Shown piece by piece: positions 18,378 through 27,472 of a stretch of 64,000 bases of DNA (position 1 is the first letter of the stretch; each line of letters begins with the position of its first letter). The DNA comes from Desulfomonilaceae bacterium (GTDB taxonomy: Bacteria > Desulfobacterota > Desulfomonilia > Desulfomonilales > Desulfomonilaceae), in assembly GCA_031082285.1 (NCBI GenBank), contig JAVHLK010000006.1:1-64000 (forward strand), written 5' to 3'. The notes under the pieces were generated by a model. The model made no database searches, was not told the origin of the DNA, and saw only the letters and a program-made list of their open reading frames with translations. The translations under genes were made by a program, and so were the position numbers.

Positions 18378-19436
18378 ATGACGGACGTCGATATTTCACA
18401 AGAATTCAACATGTCGGATGATATTGACGAACGCGTCCTCCACGGATACAGCGAGGACGAAGAGGATTACGTTCCCGAGGGATTGATGCGTCGGTCGGAA
18501 ATCCTGACGAGTCCTGAAAACGACAACGCGCTCAAATACTGCATAGTCGCATCGTTCATTCTTCACATCCTCTTTTTCGCGGCGATTACGAAAGATGTCC
18601 TTCCGGGTTCGGTCAAGAGTCTTGCCAAACCAAAGGAAAACGTCACTTCAGTACGCCTGGTGACTCCCAAAGAACCTCCTAAGGAAAAAGAACCGCCTCC
18701 GAAACACGCGTCCGCGATTTCCGACAGAGACCATACGGCCAAGAAAGAGCGCCTCGCCAAAATGCCTCCCGGACAAAGTGCGCCTCTGGGCCGAATGGTC
18801 CCGTCTCAACAGAAGTTGTCGGCTCTAAAACCTCCTCCGGCCCCGGAAGACCTCCTCAGGCCCAAAGAAAAGGAGATCGAAGAGCCGAAAAGGGCGAAAC
18901 CCGACAAGACGGAGGAGATCCGGCAGAAAAAGCGCAGGGAGCCTCAACCGATGACGAGGACGGCCAGGCCTCCCCCGCGACCGCGGGACCTCCGCAATCT
19001 TGACGTCGATTTGAGGCCGACTCCGCAGGAGATAGCCCGCGGGCTCACGCCGCACGCCGGCTCCGACGACTATCATCCTGACGGCGACCCCGAAGAAGTC
19101 GTGGTCGACATCAACACTCGCGACAACAAGTTCTTTTCTTATCTGAACCACCTGAAGACCAAGATTCAGGGCGTTTGGGTCTATCCGTCTTCGGCTGCCC
19201 GCGCCGGCATCGGAGGCACCCTCACCATCGAGTTCGTGGTGGAAAGAAGCGGCAACCTGGTCTTGGTGAATCTGCTGGATTCTTCCGGCCATGCAATCCT
19301 GGACGAATCGGCTATGCGTGCGATCAAGGCCGCCGCGCCGTATTTCCCGTTCCCGTCTCGCTTGACTGCGAAAAGGATCAGAATACGGGCGAATTTCCAT
19401 TACATAACCGGGGACTTCTTCAGACGAGTTCTCTAG
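18378..19436 (+). CDS. TonB-family energy-transducer-like protein
   Basis: The 352-residue protein has a cytoplasmic N-terminus of about 55 residues, one membrane helix (CIVASFILHILFFAAI), a long Pro/Lys/Glu-rich linker (for example PPKEKEPPPKHA) and a C-terminal TonB domain with WVYPSSAARAGIGGTLTIEF and the late AAPYFPFP motif. It would span the periplasm to outer-membrane receptors. No exbB or exbD accompanies it. An alternative start at ATG 18411 is possible. Confidence 0.85.
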   Translation: MTDVDISQEFNMSDDIDERVLHGYSEDEEDYVPEGLMRRSEILTSPENDNALKYCIVASFILHILFFAAITKDVLPGSVKSLAKPKENVTSVRLVTPKEPPKEKEPPPKHASAISDRDHTAKKERLAKMPPGQSAPLGRMVPSQQKLSALKPPPAPEDLLRPKEKEIEEPKRAKPDKTEEIRQKKRREPQPMTRTARPPPRPRDLRNLDVDLRPTPQEIARGLTPHAGSDDYHPDGDPEEVVVDINTRDNKFFSYLNHLKTKIQGVWVYPSSAARAGIGGTLTIEFVVERSGNLVLVNLLDSSGHAILDESAMRAIKAAAPYFPFPSRLTAKRIRIRANFHYITGDFFRRVL

Positions 19437-19796
19437 AAGCCGAACGACGCGCGCGAAGCGGCGAAGCAAACTCAACCGCGAAAAAAGTGCGACCGCTCTC
19501 ACGAGATCCCGTACTAAGAAATTCAATGGCGTAAGTACTGTTACGTATTCGCGGGCGGTTGCCGATGCGGTTCGAGGCACGTACGCACTGATCGTCAGCG
19601 GTCTTCCTTCTCGGAACTCCGTCATCTGAAGACGCGACAGATGCGGTTCATCCCGCTCCGCGGCATTCACCACATCCTACGAAGCCAAGGAAAATGCGAC
19701 ACCGTATTTCTGAAACGCAGCACTAAGCCATCCGAGGAACAGGCGAACGTACCGTTTGTACCGCGTGCTATGGAACTTTCCCTGCCCCCCTGCGGC
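19437..19796. other. intergenic stretch with a dispersed repeat
   Basis: No gene is supported. It contains the second copy of the 48-bp repeat at 19675-19722, listed separately. Confidence 0.6.
19675..19722 (-). repeat. 48-bp dispersed repeat, copy B
   Basis: Matches 10788-10835 over the blocks CCTACGAAGCC, GGAAAATGCG, CACCGTATTT, TGAAA and CAGCA. On the minus strand it reads TTTCAGAAATACGGTGTCGC. A weaker relative (TTTTGTGAAATGCGGCACTCA) lies at 30879-30900, next to RAYT debris. Confidence 0.7.
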
Positions 19797-20189
19797 CTAT
19801 TCCTCAATCAATTGGTTCACCAGTTTTTCATAGTCCAACGGTTTGATCAGATCATCCAGTTCCGCGGGCTCGGACATCTTGACTCGGACAAGCCAACCGG
19901 CTCCATACGGATCCTCCGTGACCGTGTTCGGCGACTCCCCAAGGGATAAGTTGGTCGCGGTCACCGTTCCGGACACCGGTGCGATCAGATCGGTAACGGC
20001 CTTGCTGGTCTCGACGATCCCGAAGGGTTCGTTGAAGATCAGATCTTCATCTTCCCCGGGCAATTCCACGTAATCCACGTCCCCCAGTTCCGCCTTGGCA
20101 TAGTCGGTGATCCCGATCACGACCTGCCCCTCTTCGGGTTTCACCCATAGATGATATTCGGAATAGAGACGATCTTTCGGAAACTCCAT
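19797..20189 (-). CDS. gcvH: glycine cleavage system H protein
   Basis: The H protein carries the lipoyl arm that shuttles the aminomethyl group between P and T proteins. The 130-residue protein has the lipoylation motif ETSKAV with the modified lysine, preceded by GITDYAKAELGDVDYVELP. ATG 20189 is supported by AAGGAGG six bases upstream. No gcvP, gcvT or lipoate ligase is nearby, so it is an orphan copy and could instead act as a lipoate carrier. Confidence 0.95.
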   Translation of the reverse strand: MEFPKDRLYSEYHLWVKPEEGQVVIGITDYAKAELGDVDYVELPGEDEDLIFNEPFGIVETSKAVTDLIAPVSGTVTATNLSLGESPNTVTEDPYGAGWLVRVKMSEPAELDDLIKPLDYEKLVNQLIEE

Positions 20190-20195
20190 GCACAC

Positions 20196-20697
20196 CCTCC
20201 TTCAACAGTTGCCGCGCGAGCGACAACGATGCAACATCAGCGCATACCGGGCCGGCCTCATTGCAGGAGAACACGACGAGGCGCTGAAACCCGATGAACC
20301 GCCTCAGCTTAACACAGTGAATACGCCAAAAGAAACCATCGCCAAAGCACAATTGCAGCGAAACACTGCGAAAACGGCAACCTTCGCTCTCGCGCGTCAT
20401 CGACTCTGCAAACGCTTTCCAGAGACGCGTACGTGCGAAACGAGGTGACCGGCGGCCGATACCGTAACCCCCAATGGTCGGGGCGATCACAACCGATCAT
20501 GAAAGTCCATGCGGGCTCCAAGCCGAACACCGGGCAGAGCCCGGGAACGAGAACGATATTGCATCCTTCGCACTCGGGTAAACCGTTCGGCAATCTGCGT
20601 GTCTTACAGGTACAGGGCAATCCCCGGCAAGGACCTTCGCGACGATGCGATTCCGCAACAGGTCACGGGGAGAGTCGCCGCAGACCGGAGTTCCATC
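20196..20697. other. gap without a supported gene
   Basis: Open frames occur on both strands but lack family-like sequence or a good ribosome binding site. I see no repeat or clear promoter here. Confidence 0.5.
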
Positions 20698-21387
20698 ATG
20701 TCTGAAATGCACATCTTCAAACGAATCTCTCGACCGACCGCGTTTTTCCTCCATCGCGGCCATGCCGGGGCCGAACTGCGCGATTTCATGAACATCGTGG
20801 ACCACGAGGCTGGGATAGTCTTTGCCCTCCCCCGCGGCGGGGTTCCGGTGGCCGACCCAATCGCGGAAGCCTTACACGCTCCGCTAGAACTTGCCATGGT
20901 GAGAAAACTGCCGGTTCCGGCTTCGCCGGAAGTGGGCTTCGGAGCAGTGGCATTGGACGGCAGCAGCCTCCTTAACACTCATCTCGTGGATTACTTCGGC
21001 ATACAAGAGGCCCAGGTTGCGGAGATAACCGACGAAGTGCTTCAGGAGCTTCGTCGCCGGCGGACCGAGTACCCGGGAGGAGAGGCTTTCCCGGATCTTA
21101 GTGGAAAGACGGCGTATCTCGTCGATGACGGCCTCGCAACAGGATATACCATGGTCGTCGCTGCACAGATGGTCCGCAAGCTCAAGCCCAAGGCGCTTGT
21201 ACTCTGTGTTCCGGTGTCGCCGTGGGATTCTCTCATGTCGGTCGAGAAATACTTTCAGGAAGCCTACGTCCTGTACGTTCAGGAACGCCCCCCTTTTGCA
21301 GTGGCTTCATTCTATCAGCATTTCAAAGACTTATCAGATCGCGAGGTTCGTACTATCCTCGCGAAACACAGCAAGTCTCCGATATGA
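20698..21387 (+). CDS. phosphoribosyltransferase-domain protein
   Basis: The 229-residue protein has the type-I PRTase signature YLVDDGLATGYTM near residues 139-151 and a HEAGIVFALPRGGVPVA segment near residue 40, as in the family of predicted PRTases often annotated with erythromycin-esterase or hydrolase partners. ATG 20698 is chosen, with GGAG seven bases upstream; the in-frame extension to 20509 is not family-like. The substrate is unknown. Confidence 0.85.
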   Translation: MSEMHIFKRISRPTAFFLHRGHAGAELRDFMNIVDHEAGIVFALPRGGVPVADPIAEALHAPLELAMVRKLPVPASPEVGFGAVALDGSSLLNTHLVDYFGIQEAQVAEITDEVLQELRRRRTEYPGGEAFPDLSGKTAYLVDDGLATGYTMVVAAQMVRKLKPKALVLCVPVSPWDSLMSVEKYFQEAYVLYVQERPPFAVASFYQHFKDLSDREVRTILAKHSKSPI

Positions 21388-21489
21388 TCTCACCTCGATT
21401 ACCGTGTCTACGGTCCGGCGCTGATCACGAGGTTTCGGGGATTGCTTGAGCGCTCGTGGCGGAAGAGTCCGCGCCGAACACCTGTCGAT

Positions 21490-22095
21490 TTACTTGCCCC
21501 AGTGATATTTCTTGGTCTGGGGCGGTTCGGGGGCCATGCCGTCATCAGTGGGTTCTTCTTTGGAAGACATCGCGGGGATGCCCCAGACATAACGCTTGGG
21601 AGCCTGAGGAGCCGCCGGATCCGAGACTTCGGGAGGAACCCCCCTGTCTACTCTGTGCTGTGCCGTCGTAACCGGGACCGTGGGCAAATCCGCTACGATA
21701 AAGTTAGCCCTTATGAGCATGCTTGCGGCATTGATATTCTCGGGAAACGGCGGAAAGGGCGATGCCTCGCGTATGGCCGTCAGCAGCGACCGATCCAGCT
21801 CGGTGTTCCCCGATCCGTTGACCAGCTGCACCGAGTTCAGTGCCCCGCTTCTCCGGAGGTCGAGGTTGATCTTGATTCTGGCCTTCAGCGCGCCGGGCAC
21901 GGCCAGATCCACAGGAGTAGTCCAGGCTCTCTGGATCAAATTGCGAGTGAGGATGACGTAATCGTTCAAATCCTTGCTTCGCGTGGTACGATCGATCACG
22001 ATCCTATCGGTAGCCTCGCTCGACGGTTCCACTGCCGGCACGGACAATGACGTGACCAGCACGAGAATCAGCGATATCAGTATCGGTTTCTTCAT
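21490..22095 (-). CDS. exported protein with a TonB-type C-terminal domain
   Basis: The 201-residue product has a signal peptide (ILISLILVLVTSLSVPAV) and then a TonB-like domain (NLIQRAWTTPVDL, LNSVQLVNGSGNTELDRSLL, ASPFPPFP). It lacks the membrane anchor and proline linker of a true TonB. The tail contains two similar short motifs, KRYVWGIPA and KKYHWGK. It could be a periplasmic TonB/TolA-domain adaptor. A direct repeat lies about 105 bases upstream of its start. Confidence 0.78.
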   Translation of the reverse strand: MKKPILISLILVLVTSLSVPAVEPSSEATDRIVIDRTTRSKDLNDYVILTRNLIQRAWTTPVDLAVPGALKARIKINLDLRRSGALNSVQLVNGSGNTELDRSLLTAIREASPFPPFPENINAASMLIRANFIVADLPTVPVTTAQHRVDRGVPPEVSDPAAPQAPKRYVWGIPAMSSKEEPTDDGMAPEPPQTKKYHWGK

Positions 22096-22199
22096 GCCCT
22101 TTCTCTCCTGTTCTTTGGGTTCGCCGTCTCGGACCTAACCCCGGACCGTGTCATACTTCCAACGGCCGGTTGCCTACTGACTTTCATATTTTGGGTCCT

Positions 22200-22215
22200 A
22201 GTTAAGCTTAGTTAA
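22200..22215 (-). promoter_or_regulatory. AGTTAA direct repeat, possible operator
   Basis: AGTTAA occurs at 22200-22205 and again at 22210-22215, ten bases apart (one helical turn), in an AT-rich patch about 105 bases upstream of the TonB-domain gene. Spacing fits a tandem-binding response regulator; no regulator is identified. Confidence 0.3.
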
Positions 22216-22512
22216 TGCAATAACCGAATGTTTCGGTTGAGGATTCCCTAGCAATACGGAGGGCTCACGTCAAGAAAAAAAACGCTCCATACGCATTCAG
22301 TGCGGGTACCTGCTCTTTGCTCGGTCATCCATTCAGGGGCCGAACCATGCGATTAGGAGCCCCCCGAGTGAAGACACGGGCATCGCGCCGCATGGGAGCG
22401 TACGTGAGGCGGCGGATTGCTTTTCCCCCGTATTCGCATGAGACCCGCTGCGGGATGTCCTGAGAAGATTGCCTCCGCACGGGTCCGGTTGCTCTGCGAG
22501 CGACGAACCGGT

Positions 22513-22541
22513 TTGACTTGTTGCCGTTCTTGGTTTAATAA
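22513..22541 (+). promoter_or_regulatory. sigma-70 promoter of the ABC importer operon
   Basis: TTGACT (22513-22518), a 17-base spacer, then TAATAA (22536-22541). The nearest downstream gene on this strand is the permease at 22847. Confidence 0.55.
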
Positions 22542-22846
22542 TGGATACTTCCGATGTTTAGACCATGTGCGGTAACCGGTGCCCCAATCAAGTCGACGAT
22601 CACGGTGGTGGACCGGATCGTTCGTTTTGGTTTTTGCGACACCTTATAGCTGCTCTCACAACGCTGCGGTATCGATGGTCCGGTGAAGCCGGCCTCCGTG
22701 CGGTTCCGGACGAAATCGCGGCAATCGGCTCACTGCCGGCGAGACAATGCGCCCCCCGGTTTCTTGCCGGACTCACATTGAATGAACGGTCCCCTGTACC
22801 GGATCTCCCGGTCGTGACGGCCGTGCCGATTACTTGAGGGTCGACC

Positions 22847-23611
22847 ATGGCCGACTTTCGTTACATGCAGATCGTCCTCCCCCTCGCAGTTTTTCTGGCT
22901 CTGGGCATCGTCTGGCAATGCGCCGCGTCTTTCAGTGGATGGAGCAGCGCGGTGTTTCCGGGCCCGGTGGCCACTGCGGTAGGCATGTGGGAACTTATTG
23001 CCAATGGTACGTTGCTCCAGCATTCGGTGGCAAGCCTGTTCCGCGTGACCTTGGGATTCTACCTGGCGGTGATCGTGGGCGTCCCGCTCGGGATGTTGAT
23101 CGGATGGTGGAAGACCGGGCAGGTCATGTTCAACGCGTTGATCCAGTTTCTCCGCCCCATATCCCCTCTGGCATGGATCCCGTTGGCATTGCTCTGGTTC
23201 GGAATTGGGGACAAGCCCGCCGTCTTTCTGATATTCCTTGCGAGCTTTTTTCCACTGCTCGTGTCCACCATCACCGCGGTCAACCACATCAATTCCCTCT
23301 ATTTCCAGGTCGCGGCGAACTTCAATTTCTCGCCTCTGGAGACCGTTTCGAAAGTCATCTTTCCCGCGATTCTTCCCGAGCTCCTTCCGGCACTTCGGAT
23401 AAGCCTCGGCGTTGCGTGGCTCGTGGTGGTTGCTGCGGAAATGATCGCGGTGAAGTCCGGACTGGGGTACTTGATCCTGGACTCCCGGAATGCACTGCGC
23501 ATGGATTATGTGATGGACGCCATGATTGCCATAGGCTTGATCGGAATCTGTCTTGACCGGATAATCGTGCAACTCAACAGAATCGAATCAGTCTCGTGGG
23601 GATCGGTCTGA
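22847..23611 (+). CDS. ABC transporter permease (SsuC/TauC type)
   Basis: The 254-residue protein has about six membrane helices and the EAA loop characteristic of the nitrate/sulfonate/taurine permease family (a segment around AANFNFSPLETVSKVIFPAILPE is the family's cytoplasmic coupling helix region). It forms the membrane channel of the importer with the two genes that follow. Its stop overlaps the ATPase start. The transported compound cannot be read from sequence. Confidence 0.92.
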   Translation: MADFRYMQIVLPLAVFLALGIVWQCAASFSGWSSAVFPGPVATAVGMWELIANGTLLQHSVASLFRVTLGFYLAVIVGVPLGMLIGWWKTGQVMFNALIQFLRPISPLAWIPLALLWFGIGDKPAVFLIFLASFFPLLVSTITAVNHINSLYFQVAANFNFSPLETVSKVIFPAILPELLPALRISLGVAWLVVVAAEMIAVKSGLGYLILDSRNALRMDYVMDAMIAIGLIGICLDRIIVQLNRIESVSWGSV

Positions 23612-24411
23612 TGGGTCACGTCATCATCAAGGACTTGTGCAAGGATTACGTTGAGCGCCGCGCGGCTCCGAGAACCGCCAACAACCACAGTGCGGTCGAC
23701 CGGGGACAGCAGCTGCGGGTTCTGGACCAGGTGGATCTTGAGTTTCATGATGGAGAGCTCGTGTGCATCCTTGGACCGTCAGGATGTGGAAAGACCACCT
23801 TGATACGGATCATTGCGGGGTTTGAGGAGAAAACATCCGGAACCCTTCTCATTGACGGCAAACAGGTCAAAGGTCCCAGCTCCGAGAACATCTTCGTCTT
23901 TCAGCACAACGGCCTTCTCCCATGGATGACCGTGTGGGAAAACGCCGGCCTCGGCGTTCGCAAGATGGGGAACGAAGCGGAGAAAGCCGAGCGGATACAG
24001 GAGTACATCGACATCGTCAATCTCAGCGGTTTCGAGCACCACTATCCGCATCAGTTGTCCGGAGGCATGCAACGAAGAGCGGAACTGGCCAGGGCACTTG
24101 TCGTCAACCCGGAGGTCCTGTTCATGGACGAGCCGTTCGCGGGCCTCGACTATCTTACCAGGGTGAAGATGCGTGAAGAAATCATCAACATGCACGAGTA
24201 TTTTCGCAAGACCATCATCTTCATTACTCATGACATAGAGGAAGCGCTCACCATGGGCGACCGGGTCGTGGTATTCACCGAACGTCCAGCGAAGGTGAAA
24301 CTCAATGTTTCCCTTGAGTACCCGCATCCTCGGGATTTCAGCTGCAGCGTCGACCTGGAACAGTTGAGAAGAACCGTATACGAAGAATTGGGAGTGCACC
24401 ATGCACTCTAG
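23611..24411 (+). CDS. ABC transporter ATP-binding protein (SsuB/TauB type)
   Basis: Drives the importer. It has Walker A GPSGCGKTT, Q-loop VFQHNGLLPWMTVWEN, signature LSGGMQRRAELARAL, Walker B VLFMDEPFAGLD and the H-loop IFITHDIEEAL. The LPW-TVWEN stretch is typical of the SsuB/TauB family. ATG 23611 overlaps the permease stop (TGATG); an alternative in-frame start at 23596 would add five residues. The 3' end overlaps the binding-protein gene by 11 bases. Confidence 0.95.
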   Translation: MGHVIIKDLCKDYVERRAAPRTANNHSAVDRGQQLRVLDQVDLEFHDGELVCILGPSGCGKTTLIRIIAGFEEKTSGTLLIDGKQVKGPSSENIFVFQHNGLLPWMTVWENAGLGVRKMGNEAEKAERIQEYIDIVNLSGFEHHYPHQLSGGMQRRAELARALVVNPEVLFMDEPFAGLDYLTRVKMREEIINMHEYFRKTIIFITHDIEEALTMGDRVVVFTERPAKVKLNVSLEYPHPRDFSCSVDLEQLRRTVYEELGVHHAL

Positions 24412-25441
24412 GATTCGGAAAATTCTGCAGATGTCCACCGGCGGGCGTATTGCGATCGTTGCCCTGGTCTGGCTCGCGGTCATATCCCTATTGCATTTCT
24501 GCCTCAACTTTGAGCACAGTACACGAGCCGTGCTTCGTATGGGCTACATGCCGGTCATTACCAATCTTGCCGGCCCCGTACTGGACTACGTTTCGCGGAA
24601 CGACGCGGGACTCCGTTTCGAAGCGCTTAAGTTCGGTTCTTTTGCCGAAATGGGGGAGGCGCTACGAAACGGGAGCATACAGGCGGCCTTCATCATTGCT
24701 CCCCTGGCGATCGTCTTGCATCAGCAAGGTGCCGACGTGAAGATCGTCTACATTGGCAATCGTCACGAGAGCACTCTGGTGTACCGCAAGGATCTGATGG
24801 TGAAAAGCTTCGCGGACCTGGCCGGCAAGACCGTCGCGGTGCCCGTGCGGTATTCGGGTCACAACCTCGCTGCACGCCGACTGGCGGAGAAGCACGGAGT
24901 CCGCGGCTCGGATCTGAGAATTGTGGAAATGAATCCTCCGGACATGGCGTCCGCGCTCGTGGTGGGCTCCCTGGACGCGTACTTTGTCGGCGAGCCGTTC
25001 GCCGCGCAGACGGTGAAGAGCGGAGATTCCAAAGTGCTCCACTACGTCGAGGAGGTATGGCCGGGTTTCATCTGCAACCTCGTCCTCGTCACCCGAGAGT
25101 ACATCGACAAACACCCCGACAGAGTGAAGCAGCTGGTGCAGGGCGCGGCAAGGTCGGGCTTCTGGGCACGGGAGCATCCCCAAAAAGCTGCCGAGATCGC
25201 CTCCACGTACTGGAATCAGCCGCTCGATCTGGTCGAGTACACCATGACCCACCCTCCCGACCGATTCGTCTTTGACGCATTCGTTCCCAAACAGGAGGAG
25301 ATTCAATACCTCGCCGATCAGATGGTTCGCTTCGATCTCTTGGAGTCCGCGGACACGGACGGCCTTATAGACGACCGGTTCGCCAGGGAAGCGAATCTGG
25401 AGGGAATCACGGATCTCAACAGTATACTGCGCGCGCCTTGA
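24401..25441 (+). CDS. ABC transporter substrate-binding protein (NMT1/SsuA-like)
   Basis: The 346-residue protein has an N-terminal membrane anchor or signal (IAIVALVWLAVISLLHFCL) and then the SsuA/NMT1 fold: RMGYMPVITNLAGPVL, FGSFAEMGEAL, an AAFIIAPLAIVL segment and VGEPFAAQ. It delivers an unknown anionic or aromatic compound to the permease. No lipobox is obvious, so it may stay anchored by the uncleaved helix. Confidence 0.9.
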   Translation: MHSRIRKILQMSTGGRIAIVALVWLAVISLLHFCLNFEHSTRAVLRMGYMPVITNLAGPVLDYVSRNDAGLRFEALKFGSFAEMGEALRNGSIQAAFIIAPLAIVLHQQGADVKIVYIGNRHESTLVYRKDLMVKSFADLAGKTVAVPVRYSGHNLAARRLAEKHGVRGSDLRIVEMNPPDMASALVVGSLDAYFVGEPFAAQTVKSGDSKVLHYVEEVWPGFICNLVLVTREYIDKHPDRVKQLVQGAARSGFWAREHPQKAAEIASTYWNQPLDLVEYTMTHPPDRFVFDAFVPKQEEIQYLADQMVRFDLLESADTDGLIDDRFAREANLEGITDLNSILRAP

Positions 25442-25481
25442 CATTCCGGTCCGGCCGGGACAGAGCGGGTGCGGAGGGGTG

Positions 25482-25661
25482 ATGAGAATGAACATTACCA
25501 ATATCTCATAAGCTGAGACTCATCTGTCCGCACTCATAGAGCTCGAACTTACCGAAGCGCAGAGGCGGGAATTGGATAGACGACTCGAGGCTTATCATGC
25601 CGCTCCCGGTGCCGGATCGTCCTGGGAGGAAGTCAAGCGAAGAATCACGGACGGCAAATGA
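25482..25661 (+). pseudogene. decayed antitoxin upstream of the RelE/ParE toxin
   Basis: A good start (GGAGGGGTG then ATG 25482) reads MRMNITNIS and hits TAA at 25509-25511. In the same frame the next 49 codons up to TGA at 25659-25661 encode ELTEAQRRELDRRLEAY and GSSWEEVKRRI, which match the C-terminal half of the addiction-module antitoxin family (CHP02574 type). The usual N-terminal LPP.ER segment is missing. The stop overlaps the toxin start, as in intact pairs. Confidence 0.7.
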
Positions 25662-25954
25662 AGACGGCCATTATTGTCCGCCCGGAAGCAGAACGTGACA
25701 TTGACGACGCCTACATCTGGTATGAAGAACAGCGATCGGGGCTTCGCGCCGAATTTCTCCTTTGCATCGAAGAGGGCCTCGCAAAGATTCGGCGACATCC
25801 GGAAATATATCCGGTGGTTCACAAGAATGTACGGAGAATCCTAATCCGTCGTTTTCCCTATGGGATGTTCTATCTCGGGGATCAAGCTTCGGTCGTCGTA
25901 CCGGCAGTGTCCCACGCACATCCCGATCCTCAAACGTGGCAATCTCGCGGATAG
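25658..25954 (+). CDS. RelE/ParE-family toxin
   Basis: The 98-residue protein has the ParE layout: IVRPEAERDIDDAYIWYEEQ, LCIEEGLAKIRRHPEIYPVV, RRILIRRFPYGMFY and a late VVVPAVSHAHPDPQTWQSR in place of the usual HxxRxPxxW ending. It is full length for the family. ATG 25658 overlaps the antitoxin frame stop (ATGA). Because the antitoxin frame is broken, the toxin is probably silent, attenuated or neutralised from elsewhere. Confidence 0.85.
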   Translation: MKTAIIVRPEAERDIDDAYIWYEEQRSGLRAEFLLCIEEGLAKIRRHPEIYPVVHKNVRRILIRRFPYGMFYLGDQASVVVPAVSHAHPDPQTWQSRG

Positions 25955-26014
25955 AGGCGAGTCTGCCTTTGGGACTCTGATCCGGCTCCGACTGCTTGAA
26001 ATATCACAAGAAGA

Positions 26015-26158
26015 AAGAGGAAACGTTTTTTCTTCTCCCAACATTCCAAGGTACTCACGACGGTCCGATTCTCCATGAAACACGTTCATAGACCGAACAC
26101 CACGCTGCGTGACGTGATGCGGATATGCCGGAACCACTATGCGCGGCAGACGAGCCAT
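26015..26158 (-). pseudogene. RAYT transposase N-terminal stub
   Basis: The first 45 or so codons (MARLPRIVVPAYPHHVTQRG, then MNVFHGESDRREYLGMLGEE) are an N-terminal RAYT fragment, with the usual HVTQRG motif. After that the frame becomes unrelated and the HUH motif is absent. It is a remnant, convergent with the toxin gene. Confidence 0.8.
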
Positions 26159-26303
26159 GGAACACTACTATTGCAGAGCAGCCGTCTCGTCTAAGAAATT
26201 AGTTTTATGTCCACAGATTTCCGGCCGGAAATGAGTTCCCCGTAAGTGATGAATTCACCGCTGCTGTTTGGAGGCACCCAGCGGAACGCGGGGCCAGCGA
26301 TCA

Positions 26304-26325
26304 GGGCAGGCTTGGAGGCCTGCCC
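26304..26325 (+). repeat. intergenic hairpin
   Basis: GGGCAGGC and GCCTGCCC form a perfect eight-base-pair stem around TTGGAG, about 30 bases past the amiE stop. No T-run follows on the amiE strand. It resembles the other GC-rich intergenic hairpins at 34.5 and 57.05 kb. Confidence 0.55.
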
Positions 26326-26357
26326 CCACAGACGGTCGCCGGAAGGACAAGATCGGC

Positions 26358-27380
26358 TCAGCAGGGGATGCCCATGATCGTGCACTCCGAGGTTCCGACG
26401 GTGGACCGAGTTACCCGCTCCACATTCTCCCGGGCCTTTTCGGGATCCTTAATCCACGTCTGATAGAACTCATATGGGCACTCGGCAACACCCCGGGGGT
26501 CGGCTCCTTTTGACCCGATGCAACCCGTGTACCCCCGATGCAAAAGCTTGAACAAGTGATTCTGAGACTGCCAGTTCTTCCTCGCATCTCTGATGGCGCT
26601 GACGGACAATTCAGCATATTGATTCTCCATGGGGGACTCCCCGGTCTCGCCCAGAGTCCTGCCGTCAAACCCCACAAGGGCCGAATGCCCGAAATAGTAG
26701 TAGACGCCGTCCCAACCGGCGGCATTTGCGACCGCCACATAGCTCGTATTCGACCATGCCATACACTTGGCCATTATGATCTGCTGGTCCTTCGCGGGAT
26801 ACATGTATCCTTGGCACCGGACGATCAACTCCGCACCCTTCATAGCACAGTCCCGCCATATTTCAGGATAATTGCCGTCATCGCAGATGATGAGGCTCAC
26901 CTTCAGTCCCTTCGGCCCTTCAGATACATAGGTACGGTTTCCCGGATACCACCCCTCGATCGGGCACCACGGCATGATCTTTCGGTATTTCTGAACGATT
27001 TCCCCTTTGTTGTCGATCAGAATGAGCGTATTGTACGGAGCCGCATCGGGATGATTCTCGTGTTTCTCACCCGTCAAGGAAAAGACACCCCAAACACTGC
27101 TCTTCTTGCACGCTTCCGCAAAGATGTCCGTTTCCTCTCCGGGGATAACAGCGGAGAATTCCATGCACTCTTTGGGATCGTACAGAATGCCCTCGGTGCT
27201 GTACTCAGGAAAAATGATCAAGTCAAGCCCGGGATGACCGACCTTAACACCTTCGATGTACTGAGCTATCGCGTTACAATTATCAATGATTGCTTTCTTT
27301 GTGTGAAGACGGGGCATTGCATAGTTTACAACCATGACCCCGACGCAATCCTTGCTGGACGAGATGTCTCCGTGCCTCAT
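26358..27380 (-). CDS. amiE: aliphatic amidase AmiE
   Basis: AmiE hydrolyses short aliphatic amides (acetamide, propionamide) to acid and ammonia in the cytosol. The 340-residue protein opens [20 protein letters not shown], as in Pseudomonas amidase, and has the nitrilase-superfamily triad in context: Glu in FPEYSTEG, Lys in [10 protein letters not shown] and Cys in [16 protein letters not shown]. Length is normal (Pseudomonas AmiE is 346). GGAGGTGA lies a few bases upstream of ATG 27380. It follows amiS by 92 bases on the same strand and is presumably cotranscribed from the -24/-12 promoter. Confidence 0.97.
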   Translation of the reverse strand: MRHGDISSSKDCVGVMVVNYAMPRLHTKKAIIDNCNAIAQYIEGVKVGHPGLDLIIFPEYSTEGILYDPKECMEFSAVIPGEETDIFAEACKKSSVWGVFSLTGEKHENHPDAAPYNTLILIDNKGEIVQKYRKIMPWCPIEGWYPGNRTYVSEGPKGLKVSLIICDDGNYPEIWRDCAMKGAELIVRCQGYMYPAKDQQIIMAKCMAWSNTSYVAVANAAGWDGVYYYFGHSALVGFDGRTLGETGESPMENQYAELSVSAIRDARKNWQSQNHLFKLLHRGYTGCIGSKGADPRGVAECPYEFYQTWIKDPEKARENVERVTRSTVGTSECTIMGIPC

Positions 27381-27472
27381 TTCGTCACCTCCATAAAGAC
27401 TAAAGGTTCTCGTTTATACGTACGTCACCGTCCGCCCGACGAAGCCTCCCGTACACCACCTCCCTCCCGTTT

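Larger units (their letters stand above)
22096..22846. other. long intergenic region upstream of the ABC importer
   Basis: No supported coding sequence in 750 bases. It holds the AGTTAA direct repeat (22200-22215) and a good sigma-70 promoter (22513-22541), leaving a leader of about 300 bases before the permease gene in which I recognise no riboswitch. Confidence 0.6.

Noticed and set aside
20309-20620. Cys-rich 103-residue leftward frame between gcvH and the PRTase gene
   Set aside because: Several unrelated frames overlap here and none is supported by signals.
22565-22837. 90-residue frame just upstream of the ABC permease
   Set aside because: Begins soon after the predicted promoter but has no Shine-Dalgarno sequence and no recognisable protein features.
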